From the NCBI GenBank assembly GCA_030248295.1, contig JASANH010001073.1:1-64000 (forward strand): a stretch of 64,000 nucleotides of DNA, given 5' to 3'. Position 1 is the stretch's first letter, and each line of letters starts with the position of its first letter. Below the pieces are notes generated by a model. That model did not search any database. It was not told the origin of the DNA and saw only the letters and a list, made by a program, of their open reading frames with translations. Below are positions 32,370-43,700 of the stretch, piece by piece. The position numbers and the translations under genes were made by a program. Source of the DNA: Mesodorylaimus sp. YZB2_4. Taxonomy: Eukaryota > Nematoda > Enoplea > Dorylaimida > Dorylaimidae.

Positions 32370-33509
32370 ATGTCGCCGATGAACGGAACCAACAGTTCTG
32401 GCCATAATACCTGCATTGCTCGATTGCAATATGAACAAATGCCACTGGATTATGGCTACTACATATCAGGCCCCATATTATCTATTTTCATCACCATCGG
32501 CGTGATTGGTAATCTTTTATGCTTGATGATATTTCTCAGGAAGAAGCCCACGTCAGTTGTCAGTATCTATACCATTCCTATTTGCATGGTCGACTTTGCT
32601 GTTCTTCTGGGCTCCTTCTTTATGTCCAATCTACCCTATCTTTTGTACGGTCGCATGAAACCGTACGGGTGGTATGTCAGGATGTACCCTCCCGCCATGT
32701 ACTTCTCTAATGCAGCTTACACTGCGTGCATTTGGTTGATCGTATGCCTCTCGACGGATCGCTACTTCGCATTGTGCCATCCGTTCAAACATAGATTCTT
32801 TAACGCAAGGCGAAGATCTGCCATTATGGCAGCCGTGTGCTCAGTCCTGGCCATCGTGTACAACATTCCACGTTATTTCGAAGCTGATGTGTTCCAATGT
32901 TACGAAATGACAAAAAGAGAAGTGCTGTACTTTATCAGACCATCTGAGTTTCGCAGTCGGCCATCGTATCGGATCGGTTACAAGCTGGTCTTGAATCCAT
33001 TGCTTTTATCGTTTGGCCCAGTCGTTTTTCTATGCGTCTTGACAATTCTGATGCACCGATCATTGAGAAGGACCCAGCGCCTTTTGTCAACTACACGGGA
33101 GTCTGCTCCAAGTGCCATAGTCGCAGCAGAAGAGATAGAAATGCATTCTTTCAAGCCAAAGGAAGAAGAGGGGTCAGTTGGTTCACCGTCAACAATGGTA
33201 CACGATTTTACGGCTAGCGTACCGTCACTCCGCAAAGGGCGATCGAGGAATGGCTCTTGGCAAAACAGAACAGTCACTTACACGATATTCTGTTTTTTGA
33301 TAAAATTCATCATTTGCCATAGTTTGCCAGTGATCATTGATTTGTGCGAGGCTACCATGAGCGCTGAGCAGTTTGCTAGTCCTTGGATGGACAGCCTCGT
33401 GGACACGTCAACTTTGCTAATAGTAGCTAACAGCAGCATAAGTATATTTTTGTATGGTTTTTTCAATCGAGAATTTCGGGAGAGATGTTGGAGGTTTATA
33501 TGTGATTAA
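32370..33509 (+). CDS. Class A GPCR, FMRFamide-receptor-like
   Basis: One exon encodes 379 residues from the ATG at 32370. Seven hydrophobic helices are visible. Helix 1 carries GVIGNLLCLMIF. The end of helix 3 has the DRY-type motif STDRYFALCHPF. Helix 4 continues into YNIPRYFE, which is highly characteristic of the FMRFamide/myosuppressin receptor group. Helix 7 has NSSISIFLYGFFNREFRER in place of the common NPxxY pattern. N-terminal sequons (NGTNSSG) fit an extracellular start. The third intracellular loop is long (about residues 225-295), polar and partly acidic. The protein would signal through heterotrimeric G proteins at the plasma membrane. The ligand is inferred from family resemblance only. 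Confidence 0.85.
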   Translation: MSPMNGTNSSGHNTCIARLQYEQMPLDYGYYISGPILSIFITIGVIGNLLCLMIFLRKKPTSVVSIYTIPICMVDFAVLLGSFFMSNLPYLLYGRMKPYGWYVRMYPPAMYFSNAAYTACIWLIVCLSTDRYFALCHPFKHRFFNARRRSAIMAAVCSVLAIVYNIPRYFEADVFQCYEMTKREVLYFIRPSEFRSRPSYRIGYKLVLNPLLLSFGPVVFLCVLTILMHRSLRRTQRLLSTTRESAPSAIVAAEEIEMHSFKPKEEEGSVGSPSTMVHDFTASVPSLRKGRSRNGSWQNRTVTYTIFCFLIKFIICHSLPVIIDLCEATMSAEQFASPWMDSLVDTSTLLIVANSSISIFLYGFFNREFRERCWRFICD

Positions 33510-33919
33510 TTTCGTTTGGTGTACTCGATAAGGCCATGCGCGTTGGGTATTTGGTATCAGTGTATGCATTTTGTCTGTGTTGCTACAGAATTAGTGCTGG
33601 TATCAGGCTCGAGTGAACAAAATATGCCGACATCCTCCTTGCATCTACTTCGCCGCGAGGACACAGTTGAAGCAGGAGGGACTACCGCATTACGTACTGT
33701 ACGGTCGAATCCACTACTGCACTCCGGATATTCAAGTCCTTGGCAATCCAACGGTATAGCCGTACTGACAAGCCAGAAGAAGGCTTAGCTCGTGAACGGT
33801 CCAAGGCAGCCCACGATGCTCCCTCTGTCTGTTTTAACACAAGAGTTGACTGCGCTAATGCCACTGGAATCTTATTCGTGCAAGTTTACTTCGTTTTACG
33901 CGTGGTTATAAGAATCAGT

Positions 33920-34651
33920 TTAGTCGGCGATGCCTGTAACAACCCAAGAAGGCCTATTAAACAGACCACCGAATGTCGAGAACGTCTGCAGTTGGTTTTG
34001 GATCTGAAAAGAGACGTCAACAAATATCTGAATAATATGTGCAGTCGAATCAGCGCTCAATTAGCGGAAGCCGAGACAGCTGCGGCGACTGCGGACGATG
34101 CTCAAGCGATTTCTTTATAGCAGGAAATCAAGAAAATGATGGACCCATTGAAACAATTCGAAGACAAACTGAACATTGCTCTCGCAGTGCACGATCAAGT
34201 CGATCCGGACGTAAGAGAGTCTTCAGCGCAGGCAGTTCGATCGCCTGATCCCCCGCCTTTATTGGCAGCGGCCTCCAGTCAACTGTCTCGAAATGATCGT
34301 GGCGCTATGGCTACGCACTGGCTTGGCATTTCAGACGAAAGTGCCTCGTTGGTTGATACTGACAGCTTGGTTCCGAGCGGCCAAACTGAGCAGTGCCAAG
34401 TCCCAATCGAGAGTGCCCCGAATATCGCAAGTAGGAATCACGAGGCGGCATCGGTCAGCGAAACGACGCAATGCGTCGATTGCACAAAATTCGTTGTTAG
34501 CAAGGGCCTCGGAACAATGGAACATCGTTGTCAGGAGAGCGTCGAATTATCCGCGTGTCGGACGATCCCGCTCGGCTGCAAGGTTTCACAAATTGTGAGC
34601 TCCAGCTTACTTCATGTCTTGCTTACGAACCTCACTAAAAAAGTTCCATAA
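33920..34651 (+). pseudogene. Coiled-coil reading frame with one in-frame stop
   Basis: One frame is open from at least 33920 to 34651 except for a TAG at 34118-34120. Before the stop are heptad-like helices (ECRERLQLVLDLKRDVNKYL). Directly after it the helix resumes as QEIKKMMDPLKQFEDKLN, then a Pro/Ser-rich stretch and a Cys/His cluster (CVDCTKF...MEHRC) that could bind zinc. No ATG lies upstream in frame; an acceptor-like TTAAACAG precedes ACCACCGAATGT at about 33967. The TAG could be a mutated CAG (the next codon is CAG), a read-through codon, an assembly error or a sign of decay. The family is not recognised. Confidence 0.35.
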
Positions 34652-34666
34652 AAAGGACCAAGGCCT

Positions 34667-34756
34667 AGGGCTTAGGAATAGAGAACACAAAGCTGCCACC
34701 AAAAAAACCATGCGAAAAATCTCCCCTCTCCACGAGCTTCTCTATTCCTAAGCCCT
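34667..34756. repeat. Inverted repeat, 18-bp perfect arms
   Basis: AGGGCTTAGGAATAGAGA at 34667-34684 is the exact reverse complement of 34739-34756, with a 54-base loop. It begins just after the end of the coiled-coil frame and could form a stem in a 3' UTR. Confidence 0.85.
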
Positions 34757-35588
34757 GACAAATGGTAGGAATGTGCGTAGCTGCGGGAAGCTGAAGCTTC
34801 GTGGGATGTGGTCACTACAGTTATCTAGGTTCTATAACGCACCGACCGTGCCAAATATTATCCACTGTTTTTTCCACAGGCCACACACGCAAAATATACG
34901 CACCCCACCCCCACCCCCCCGTCTATAGTTTTATACTCTAGTCCTAAGGTAAGCGCTACCGCGCTTACGATAACACGGGCGCCGAAATCGAGGATTAGTT
35001 AAACGATGCGGTCGAATCGAACGGAACGCCGCTGAAAAAGCTCCACTAATCCCTCCCTTACCCAGTCGTATTACAACAGTATAGCCGTCAAGCACTGTGG
35101 TACCGATCAGACCTGACAAAATCAGGCAATGAAAACAACCTGTTTCTCGAAATCCGTCCATCCAAGTGACTAAAAGCCCGACATAATCTGCTTATCGCCT
35201 AATAAAAAAAGTAGCAAAACTTATGTCAAACGAGTGATAAAGCACGATTAAGTACGACATGTTTCATTAAAACTTTCAGAGTTTTACATTTGTTACACAA
35301 CCAGTTAGTGCCAGCATGTAGGATTACTGTATTAGGACTCTTTCATTGCTCCAATTGTGCCAAAACAGCAAACGTCGAGGGAGAAAGCCATTTTGAAAAG
35401 TTCATTTTGAAAAATGCATTTCTCTGTACTCCCAGCGTTTACCTCTTTGAAACGGTGGTGTTGATTCATGCTACTCCAGTCCCTTAGGCGGGAGAGGAAA
35501 AGGCGGGAGATATGCAATTGCCGTCCCGTATAATAGAAACTTTGCTGGTAAGTGATCTGAGTCTCGATCTTGTCTTATTGTAAGTGGG
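34757..35588. other. Intergenic, nothing recognised
   Basis: A C-rich run lies at about 34907-34920 and a donor-like GTAAGTGATC at about 35549. No gene is supported. Confidence 0.3.
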
Positions 35589-36775
35589 AGATGCCATCGG
35601 GAGGGGATACTGTCAATGACCAGACCGCGCCAAGGTGCGAACGGACGAAGCCTGATCTCTCTGTTACTGCATTTTTAAAACAATATTTCTACTGTATGCC
35701 TTCTGAAAATCTGTCAAACAATTGCTGTCAATTGTATGTTGCCCAGGCTAAGTGTCAAAAGAAGAAGAACAAGTGCAAAGGACAAACAAAAGAATATGAA
35801 CAAAGTAGAGAAAGCGTCAAAGACACCCTACTGAGGGATGTAAAACGACAAAACGCGGTTATATCGGATGGCGAAGCAGCGAAGGAAGCGGAAAGAAATC
35901 TTGGCAAACTATACGACCTGAAAAAGAAGATTCATGGGCAAAGGGTCTAGAGGATATTGATCCAGCTGATGATGGCTTGCTTGATGAGGACATGATCTCC
36001 AAACCAAATTGATGGCATCATCCCCAGCATCGATAACCCCCTAAAAATATCTGGCGACCACAAGGCAAACCGTTCAGCGTCCTTTTACTTCGAAGATCAC
36101 CCCATGGCGCATTAGAAAAAATGTGAATCCATTATTGGGTATCGCCCGCGTTCAGTTCTATCGAGACGAGCCTGATCGATGCTGGCCTCAGTAATGTCAA
36201 TCTTGTTGTTCCGTGCATCATTTTCAAAAAGGACTTCAAGCAACTAACTTCGGGAAGTCAGATACAATTCGAAAAGATAGATTGGATATACGATGGGAAT
36301 TCGAGAGTTGGTCGTGTGGACATCAATATAATTAATATGGGCGAGATGGATGGAAAACAGTGCACTGACGTGATGTGCAAGGGTGAAGTCATGCACGAAA
36401 TCATACACACCCTCGGAGGGTCTCATGAACACAGCCGCATGGATCGAGATAAGTATTTCGAAATAATATGGGAGAATAGACCCACAATATTCGTACGCTT
36501 TCGAAATAAAAGACCTGACACCTTCTTATGGCGTTCCCTATGATCCAAGTTCGACGATGCATTTCAGAAAAAATGGATTTCCTCTCTCGCCAGGCTTGGA
36601 AACCATAAGGCCGTCAGATCCAAAGAAGGAACTGGCCGTCCCACTCCTAACGCCCATTGACATGTTGAACCGAATGTACTGCGTGCCCGATGATTGCGTT
36701 GATAAAAGCCAATATTGTGGAATTGGGCTGCCGTGGGAAACAATTGCGAAAAGCTGCAATGTGGTCTGTGGATGA
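35589..36775 (+). pseudogene. Astacin (M12A) zinc metalloprotease, frame-broken
   Basis: The centre (about 36388-36456) carries the astacin zinc signature HEIIHTLGGSHEHSR followed by MDRDKYFEIIWEN: three zinc-binding His, the catalytic Glu and the family's conserved Arg/Asp context. Upstream in the same frame, from about 36120, is a plausible N-terminal half. Shortly after IIWEN a frameshift at about 36478 moves the reading to another frame, which carries YGVPYDPSSTMHFRKNGF (the YGS-x-MHY/Met-turn region) and a C-terminal Cys-rich tail resembling an ShK-type module, ending at 36775. Further upstream (35589-35950) a Lys/Glu-rich open frame may be a pro-region, also out of frame. Several breaks suggest a pseudogene; assembly errors are the alternative. 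Confidence 0.65.
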
Positions 36776-36779
36776 ACCG

Positions 36780-38019
36780 AAATTGCGCCAGGTCGTGTGG
36801 AATGGGTTAGGATTAAAGGGAAACTTGTAAATTTATCAACCTGGAGAACATAAGCAAAGAGTGACCACTACAACTGTATGTTGCGATGAGTGCAGGTATA
36901 CCGTAGATCCTGCTTTCCCATGATGATCCTTGATGCCTGTCGCGCTAAACTGGACTCGTTTTTTGTGCACTTGCCTACTGGACCATATACTCGTACGTAC
37001 ACGAACATAGCCCATTGGGAAGTTCCTCCACTTCTCTTGGTCAGGAAGTCCAGCTCCTGCCACGAGACCTTAGTTAGGCCACCGTACGCATCTCTTGTCG
37101 CCATCAGAGATCAAATCTGTGATCACAAAGTATCTTCCCAGCGTATGGCATGGTTCTATTGTCCACCAGCATGGGTATAGCAGCACAATGCCTCTCGGTG
37201 AGGCCTGTTCATTTTCACCGAAGCTGCTTCGCCAGAAAACGGCCGCCTTGTTATTTGTACGTTGGATCACTGCATTTTCAACACTGACTATCCACTATCC
37301 ATTTTTTCCTGCGTTTTCCAACAATCAAAATTTTCACATAGCTACCATCCTTATTAGGCTTTTAAAAACCTTGTTGAAAACAAAGTCTTACCTCTCGCTT
37401 GCTCAACAGCAACTTACCGCATGGAGGAAAAAAGACAACTGCATTTTAAAATATTGATCTACAGTATCTAAGGCTTTGGGGGAGACAAAGGGGTAGTTTA
37501 TCCAAATGATCACTGTTCAAATATCCTGAATCAGTGAGTTGTTGAGCACACTTCTCGGTTTGAAGTTTTTTCTTTGGTCACAAATAATCTTACAATAAGT
37601 CCTTTCAAATTATCCTACTTGCGGGACTATTGGAATTCATTGTAAGGGCGAGTTACAACATTTATCACCTCAGCCGTTCCTCTCCCACCTGATCAAATAA
37701 GATCCCTTTCCCCAATGTGACTGGGGCTCTAATGCAAAGGTGTCCAGAATAATCCTTTGAAAAACTTTACCAGTCCTGAATTTACATCGCTTTATCCGCA
37801 CCAAATTTCAGACTCCTAAATTCCAACTTTAAAAAATGCGCAGATACAGTAGGTTTGTTGGGTCAATATACTGCGAAGAGAGCACTAACGAAACACTGTC
37901 GTTACTTTTCTTGAAATAGATATTAGTGTCATACGAGCCATCTGAAATTTAGGATCAACGGTAATCAACATTTTTTACTCTTTTTTCCACAGATCGAAGC
38001 AATACGAGTACACGAGCAC
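36780..38019. other. Intergenic, nothing recognised
   Basis: Short open frames on both strands lack motifs. No repeat family from elsewhere in the window was noticed. Confidence 0.3.
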
Positions 38020-38376
38020 CTATGCATTCCTTTTGCACACACGCTCACATTGGTTTCGAGTGTAGAAATTGTTTTCATTTCCTCCATGTGGAATAAAGGT
38101 GAATTGCAAACACTGACCAGTCGCTGCATTGTAGTACCATCGCTGCACTGGGCCCACAGCCGCTGCCTGAAATCCTTCATCTTTGGGCAACAAGCATCGT
38201 CCAGGAATTTGAGATGATTGTTTTCTAGGCTGCGGCGCCTGCTGACGAACGTCAACGGAGACTAAATACAAAACACTTCGAAATTTTTTAAAATTTCTAG
38301 ATTTTAAGGCAAACTTACATCCAAAACAGGCAGGCACTGCAATACTTAGATATAAAATGGCCACGGCAATTTTCAT
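38020..38376 (-). CDS. Secreted Kunitz-type protein lacking one disulfide
   Basis: Two exons, 38376-38319 and 38261-38020, are separated by a 57-base intron and give 99 residues. A signal peptide (MKIAVAILYLSIAVPACFG) is followed by a short basic linker and one Kunitz/BPTI domain. The domain starts at RCLLPKDEG, includes VQRWYYNAATGQC and GNENNF and ends NQCERVC. Only four of the six usual cysteines are present. The second and fourth of the canonical pattern, which pair next to the inhibitory loop, are replaced (GFQ where G-x-C is usual, and HGG where GGC is usual). Family members inhibit serine proteases; loss of this disulfide suggests altered or lost inhibition. I chose this frame over an overlapping open frame at 37965-38255 because it splices in phase and shows the domain. 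Confidence 0.82.
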   Translation of the reverse strand: MKIAVAILYLSIAVPACFGCKFALKSRNFKKFRSVLYLVSVDVRQQAPQPRKQSSQIPGRCLLPKDEGFQAAAVGPVQRWYYNAATGQCLQFTFIPHGGNENNFYTRNQCERVCKRNA

Positions 38377-38443
38377 TTTTCACCGTCTGTTGGCCGAATT
38401 CTGTTCGCCTTTGCACTAAATTTTAACGCACACCTGCATGGAC

Positions 38444-38451
38444 CTTTATAT
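38444..38451 (-). promoter_or_regulatory. TATA box of the Kunitz gene
   Basis: ATATAAAG on the minus strand lies about 70 bases upstream of the ATG at 38376. Confidence 0.55.
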
Positions 38452-38579
38452 GGGGAAGGTGTTGACAGAGTTTGGTTTCGCCGAACTTCCACAAAGCAAG
38501 CGAACGTTGCACACGTAGGTATTTCACAATGACTGATGAACGCAAGAGCCCGTAGTAGGCGTGTTATTTTCAGGCAACC

Positions 38580-39180
38580 CACGCTGGCTAAATCGCGACT
38601 AGTTTTCGCTGTCTAAACAGGGAACACATTTAACGAATTCATGCGGAATTTTTCATTATGTGTAAAATTTAAATGAAAATACTCAGAAAACTAGGTAAAA
38701 TTAGGGAACTCCTGCATAGTATACTAGGGTTCAGACAGACATGATCAAAGCTTTTTGAGGACAAAGGTTTCTGAGGACTGTATGTATGTATATTGTTCTG
38801 ATTTTACTGTCTGACTGCGCTTGAAGATGACAGAAAACTTATAAAAATGACGGGAGAGAGACTGGAGATATATGAAAGAATCCACTGGCATTCGTACAAG
38901 GTCCACTAGATGCAAAATCAAAGTCGTATGGAAAAACAGCGCCCAGGCTTTTTACAATCAGCCTAAAGTCATTTGCCGAATCATGAATGCTGCAGTCTAG
39001 TGCTCAGAAATTATGAATGTCTTGGATAATTTGGAACCCCATTTGGGGTTCCTGATCAAACATTAGAACATATTGTGGATAGTGTCCTTTCGTGTGGATA
39101 TCTCTGGGAGAGGCCGGCAGGCTAATAAAGGACCCTGTCAGGAACTAGAAAGAGTCGTTTTTCAGTGTTTACCAGCCTAC
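38580..39180. other. Intergenic, nothing recognised
   Basis: No gene or repeat is supported before the hAT-like copy that starts at 39181. Confidence 0.3.
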
Positions 39181-40220
39181 TAGACACCAAATCACCCGGC
39201 CTGATCCGACCCGAAAGTCCCTTACTGCAAATTTCGGGTCACGTTGACCCGAATTTGTTAGCGGCAGCTGAAGTTCCTTAGGATATAAAATTCGCACAGC
39301 CTTCCTTCCAAAATATGGGGACTTTGGTATAAATGTGACTGTGTGAAAATATTTCGATGAAGAAACAATATTTTTACGCGCCGGAATTTTCAACTTTTGT
39401 TATTCCCTAACTGTTCCTTACAAAACAGCATTCCATCGCATTTCCCGCAATAGTGGCCAAATAAGTAAAAACCTTGTAAAAAGCAAGCGACTAGGGTCTT
39501 TAGCAGGACTTACCCAATGCAAGTAAAAGAGACTACTTGCAAGAGACAGGCTTTATGTAGACTTGGAGACAGGCTTCACTGTAATCCGCTAGAGTATGCA
39601 TCTGCTGTAGTCTTTACAAAAGGCACTGCTTACCAATTCATATTGCGCTGGAGACTAGCTCCTGTGAGGACCTTGCTACTGACAAAGTAATGTAAGGGCA
39701 TCTATGTCTTTTGATCACATTAAATTGGTTTGCAATGTAACATGAATCAGGTCAAGGGAGTTATTGCTGCACAGAGGACATGCCGGGGTTTAACAGCCAG
39801 TTATACCCAAGATCTTACGTCTTCATGTTCAGGAATCAAATGTGACCGTATTCCACAAGACATGCTAGAAATTATCAAGTCCGACGCAGACTATGGCTAG
39901 TCCCACCCATGCATCATAGTTGCTGAGAACGTCAGTGCGAACTTACAAAGAAATGAGCCATTTTGCTTACTGTAAATGACTCAGAACATTTGGTCATGCT
40001 CAAATCTTATCTAAAATTAGTCTGACATCGTAGGAAGTTACGCCGAATGAAAACGTGGGAATGCATTCTGCCAAGCAAGTTTTGCGGGTCCTCTGGAGTT
40101 GAGAGCAGATATGAAATGGTTTCTGTCCCTGCTAGTAGTGGTAACTCGCAAAATTGCAGCATTTTTGACCCAATTGAACCGATCCCTTAAAAAGGTGACC
40201 CGATCCGATCTGGGGACACA
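39181..40220 (+). mobile_element. Diverged copy of the GACCCG-ended hAT-like element
   Basis: It starts TAGACACC like the copy at 4392, then GACCCGAAAGTCCC, GCAGCTGAAGTTCC and further blocks in the same order, ending near GGTGACCCGATCCGATCTGG. The right terminus is damaged and no target duplication was found. A short stretch (AGTCTGACAT...GAAGTTACGCCGAATGAA, about 40020) is repeated near 40236-40275, suggesting a local duplication. Confidence 0.7.
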
Positions 40221-40279
40221 CATCTTACAGTATCTACAGTTAGTCTGACATTCTAGGAAGTTATGCCGAATGAACCGGT

Positions 40280-40753
40280 GGGAATGCAAGGCTTTATGCA
40301 TGCCGCCAAACAACCATAGAATCAATTGGATACAGTTTATGTCTACTCAGTCATGCAGATTTTTGGAGAAGCGTTTCACATCGAAAGCTGACAAGCCTCA
40401 AATATCGTAGCTGCGCAGTAAGAACCATCCAAAAGTGTCTTTTGATGTAGCATATCTTTTTCATAATATACCGCCAGCCTCGACCAATTTTTCGCTCAAA
40501 ATTCCTACATTTTCTTTTTCCCGTTTCGCCACTGGGCATGTGAAGGGTGTGATGGGGGCAAACCTAGATCGGTGGCGTTCGTGAGCTTTGAATCTGGTAC
40601 ACGTGTGTCTTTTTACTGCAATTTGTCTGCAAGAAGCGGCAACATTCAATAGCTATTGCACGTACGAGAGGATAGCAAGAAAGTGAAGAAGATAAATTTT
40701 GAAGAAGAATTGAAGTTTCGAATGAATTTTGCTGGACTCTTCTTTGTTTGAGA
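40280..40753. other. Upstream region of the METTL gene
   Basis: No core promoter motif was firmly identified. Minus-strand open frames have no motif. Confidence 0.3.
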
Positions 40754-43700
40754 ATGGATCCATCAGCTTCTGCCCCTAAGTCAGACTCAATTCATAAGAG
40801 GCCCCAATTCGGTGCCCGTTATTTAGAAGATCCTGACCAAGTGTTCCAACACAATGCCTGGTAGGCGGATTTATTTGTGGCTTGTGCAGTTTACAAGGAA
40901 GTTGAATTGATTACGTTTTTACAGGGATAATGTGGAATGGGATGACGAACAGCAGGCAGCTGCTGATCGAATGGTAGCAGAAAATTCGACCAATTTTCTT
41001 GACGAAGGAACCGCCGAAAAGTATGCATGATTATAGCATCAAATTGACACAGCTTCATTTGCGTTTGCTATGATTTGGGTCTGCTGGGGCATTGCTCGAA
41101 TAGCAGTGTAGGTTAGCGAGTCTCAGCTGGAGTTCTGGGCGCCTGCAGGGTTCATACAAAGCCGGTGGAGAACCATGAAAAGTCACTTCAGGGGATCTTA
41201 AGTGTCTGGAAAACCCAAAAATTGAAGGAAATGTGACTGTTGGAGCCGAAATCAGGGAAGCCTGCTAGAGGTTGCATTCTGAGGTTTCCAATTTCGAATA
41301 TCCCTTTTCGACATGGATGGCTCATTTGGCCTCAGTGAACCAATGCGACTAACTCTTTGTTATCTTGTTGCTGGTGTGGCTAAGCAGTTGGCGATAGTAG
41401 ATCAGTTGAAATTGATCCAGTAGTGCTGCGACAGCTAGGATCAGTGAAAAAATTGAATATTTGCCAGTGGAAAACCTTAATCCACGAGTGCCCTGGCTAA
41501 GCGTTTGTGAAGTAGTAAAACACGAACAGGTTCTTACTCGTAGGTTTTAAATTTCGACTCGTCCGCCTTTTTTGGAGCTGTTGATCATGCTGGTAATCAA
41601 TAAATCAGCATGAGCAGGTTATAGCCGTGAGACTGTAAAAGTAATGAGGATACGTCAGATTTTGTCTGAGAAACCTGGAAAATTCAGGGAAAATCGCTGC
41701 GCTTTTTGTGTGAACCGTGCTCTATTCATAATTGAATGAATGATCACTGCTTCCAAGTTTCGAGTCACAATCAGCCCTGTTTTGAACTAGATATGAATCA
41801 AAAGCTAGCAATTACTGGGATGAATTTTATGGTCAACATCAAACTGGCTTTTTCAAAGATCGGCATTGGTTATTCACCGAATTCCCTGAACTATCTCAAG
41901 CGGACCAAGGTGCGTCGCGGGATCTTGGCGTGGTAGAGAGCGAAAGCGGAATATTAGGTAGCGGATCGTTTCCAGGAGCTCGCGCTCGCCAAAGAATTTT
42001 CGAGGTCAGTCAAAGGTTTGTTAGTCAGATTTTGTGCATGTCGCGCATAGTGTTTTGATGGGCATAAAATTTGGATAAAACCCGCAGAATGCGTGCAAGG
42101 TTACTCTGGGTATGTGCATGCCTTTCTAGCATGTCTGTGTTTGTGGTGTGACCATGCAGGGTGGGGGCGACGCCCAGCTCTCACGGCAGCTTCCCTCTGT
42201 GTGTCTCCACTAGGAGCACCTCCACACGAGGGCCAGCATCGACCGACCCGGGTGTGAGGTCACCAAACCGACCCGACCCGACCCAGGGGCTGGATCGGCC
42301 CGACCCGATCCAGAACCGACCCGATCCGACCGACCCGACCCAAACCGACCCGATCCACCCGACCCAACGTTGTATTGCGCCCACTCATTTGTTTTCTGGC
42401 ATGATGCACTTCCTTCCTTTGATGAAGGACCATCGATATCAGAAACTCGCAGTCAAGGAGGAAGGGGCTGACGGATTTCGGACAAAAACGGACAGGAAAG
42501 GAGAACTTTGGGAATAAGTTAACGTTATTGTCCCTTGTGTCATGCTGTCTGAGCTGACAGCGTAGAATTTCACAAATTTTTCTCGTCCAACTTCACCTGC
42601 AATATCTCGTTCCGTTTTAGACTTGACTTCTTAGAGTGGAAGGTGGCTGGTATGAGGACAGCTTTTTATATGTTTTTGGGGTGGACCCCCTACCTACCTC
42701 AAATTCCTATGGGTTTTGCCAGTTGCCAGCCAGCGGTCATACTGACGAGCAGCCATTGTGAGGCTACTAACTCTTATGGAAGGTTCTCTAAGGGCTGCTC
42801 CCCGGATGATAGAGGGCAAGAACGGAGGGCCCCGACTGGGAATTGGACCAGTTTTCTCAATCTAGGGCGGCATGGGCGTCCACCACTTCCACCTCCAATT
42901 GAATTCCTGGTGAGTCGCCCAGGGCCAATTCCCTCTCTGAGAACGCGTTTCCCAAACTGATGTCTTCAGCCAGAATAGAACTGACGCGTTACAGTCAGGG
43001 TTGCCCCCCAATCAACCTCTTACAAGCCGAATGAGCCCCTGCGCTCCTATGTGCACAGAAGGTGGGTGGGGTCAAAAATTCAAAATAGCGTCGATGTCAT
43101 GCATGGGCGGCCAGTCCAGTGGGTTATACTGTCGATCGTAGCTGCCTGCATGAAGACATGACTGGACGCCAGACAAGATATTTTGGCGGGAATTCAAAAT
43201 TCCGATCCGGCCGACCCACAGCTTGGGTCGGTTCCCCCAAACCGATCCGGCCCGGATCGGCGGGTCGGTTCAGCCGGGTCGGTGGGTCGGTCGATGCTGG
43301 CACGAGGGCATCCTGTGCCAGCACCAGCGTCCCATGATGATACTGGGCGAACAGGGAGGGGCCTCCCCGACTGATGTTCGGGAACCAGTTTCCTGATTCT
43401 CTACTCGTTCTGCATCCGCCACATGACGGTACCGGGTGAGTCGCCCAGAGCCAGGTGTGCAAGGCCAGCGACGGACTTACTAAACTGCAGTCGAAGACCA
43501 GTTCCTACTCTGAGAACGGGCATATGACGCTGCCGTCCTCAGCCGGAACAGAACTACGGCCTTCTGGTCAGGGTTGCTGGCCCAAGCAATGCCGGATGAA
43601 CGCCTTAACGAACTGATCTAGCTCTCGAGCCTCCCCTGGTCGCATACAGTTGATGCCCTGTTGTTCTATGTGATTGTTCACATGCTAAAAATGTCAGGCA

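Noticed and set aside
37965..38255. A 96-residue Cys-containing open frame overlapping the Kunitz gene
   Set aside because: It is a shifted reading of the Kunitz exon. The Kunitz frame splices in phase to a signal peptide and shows the domain motifs; this one does not.
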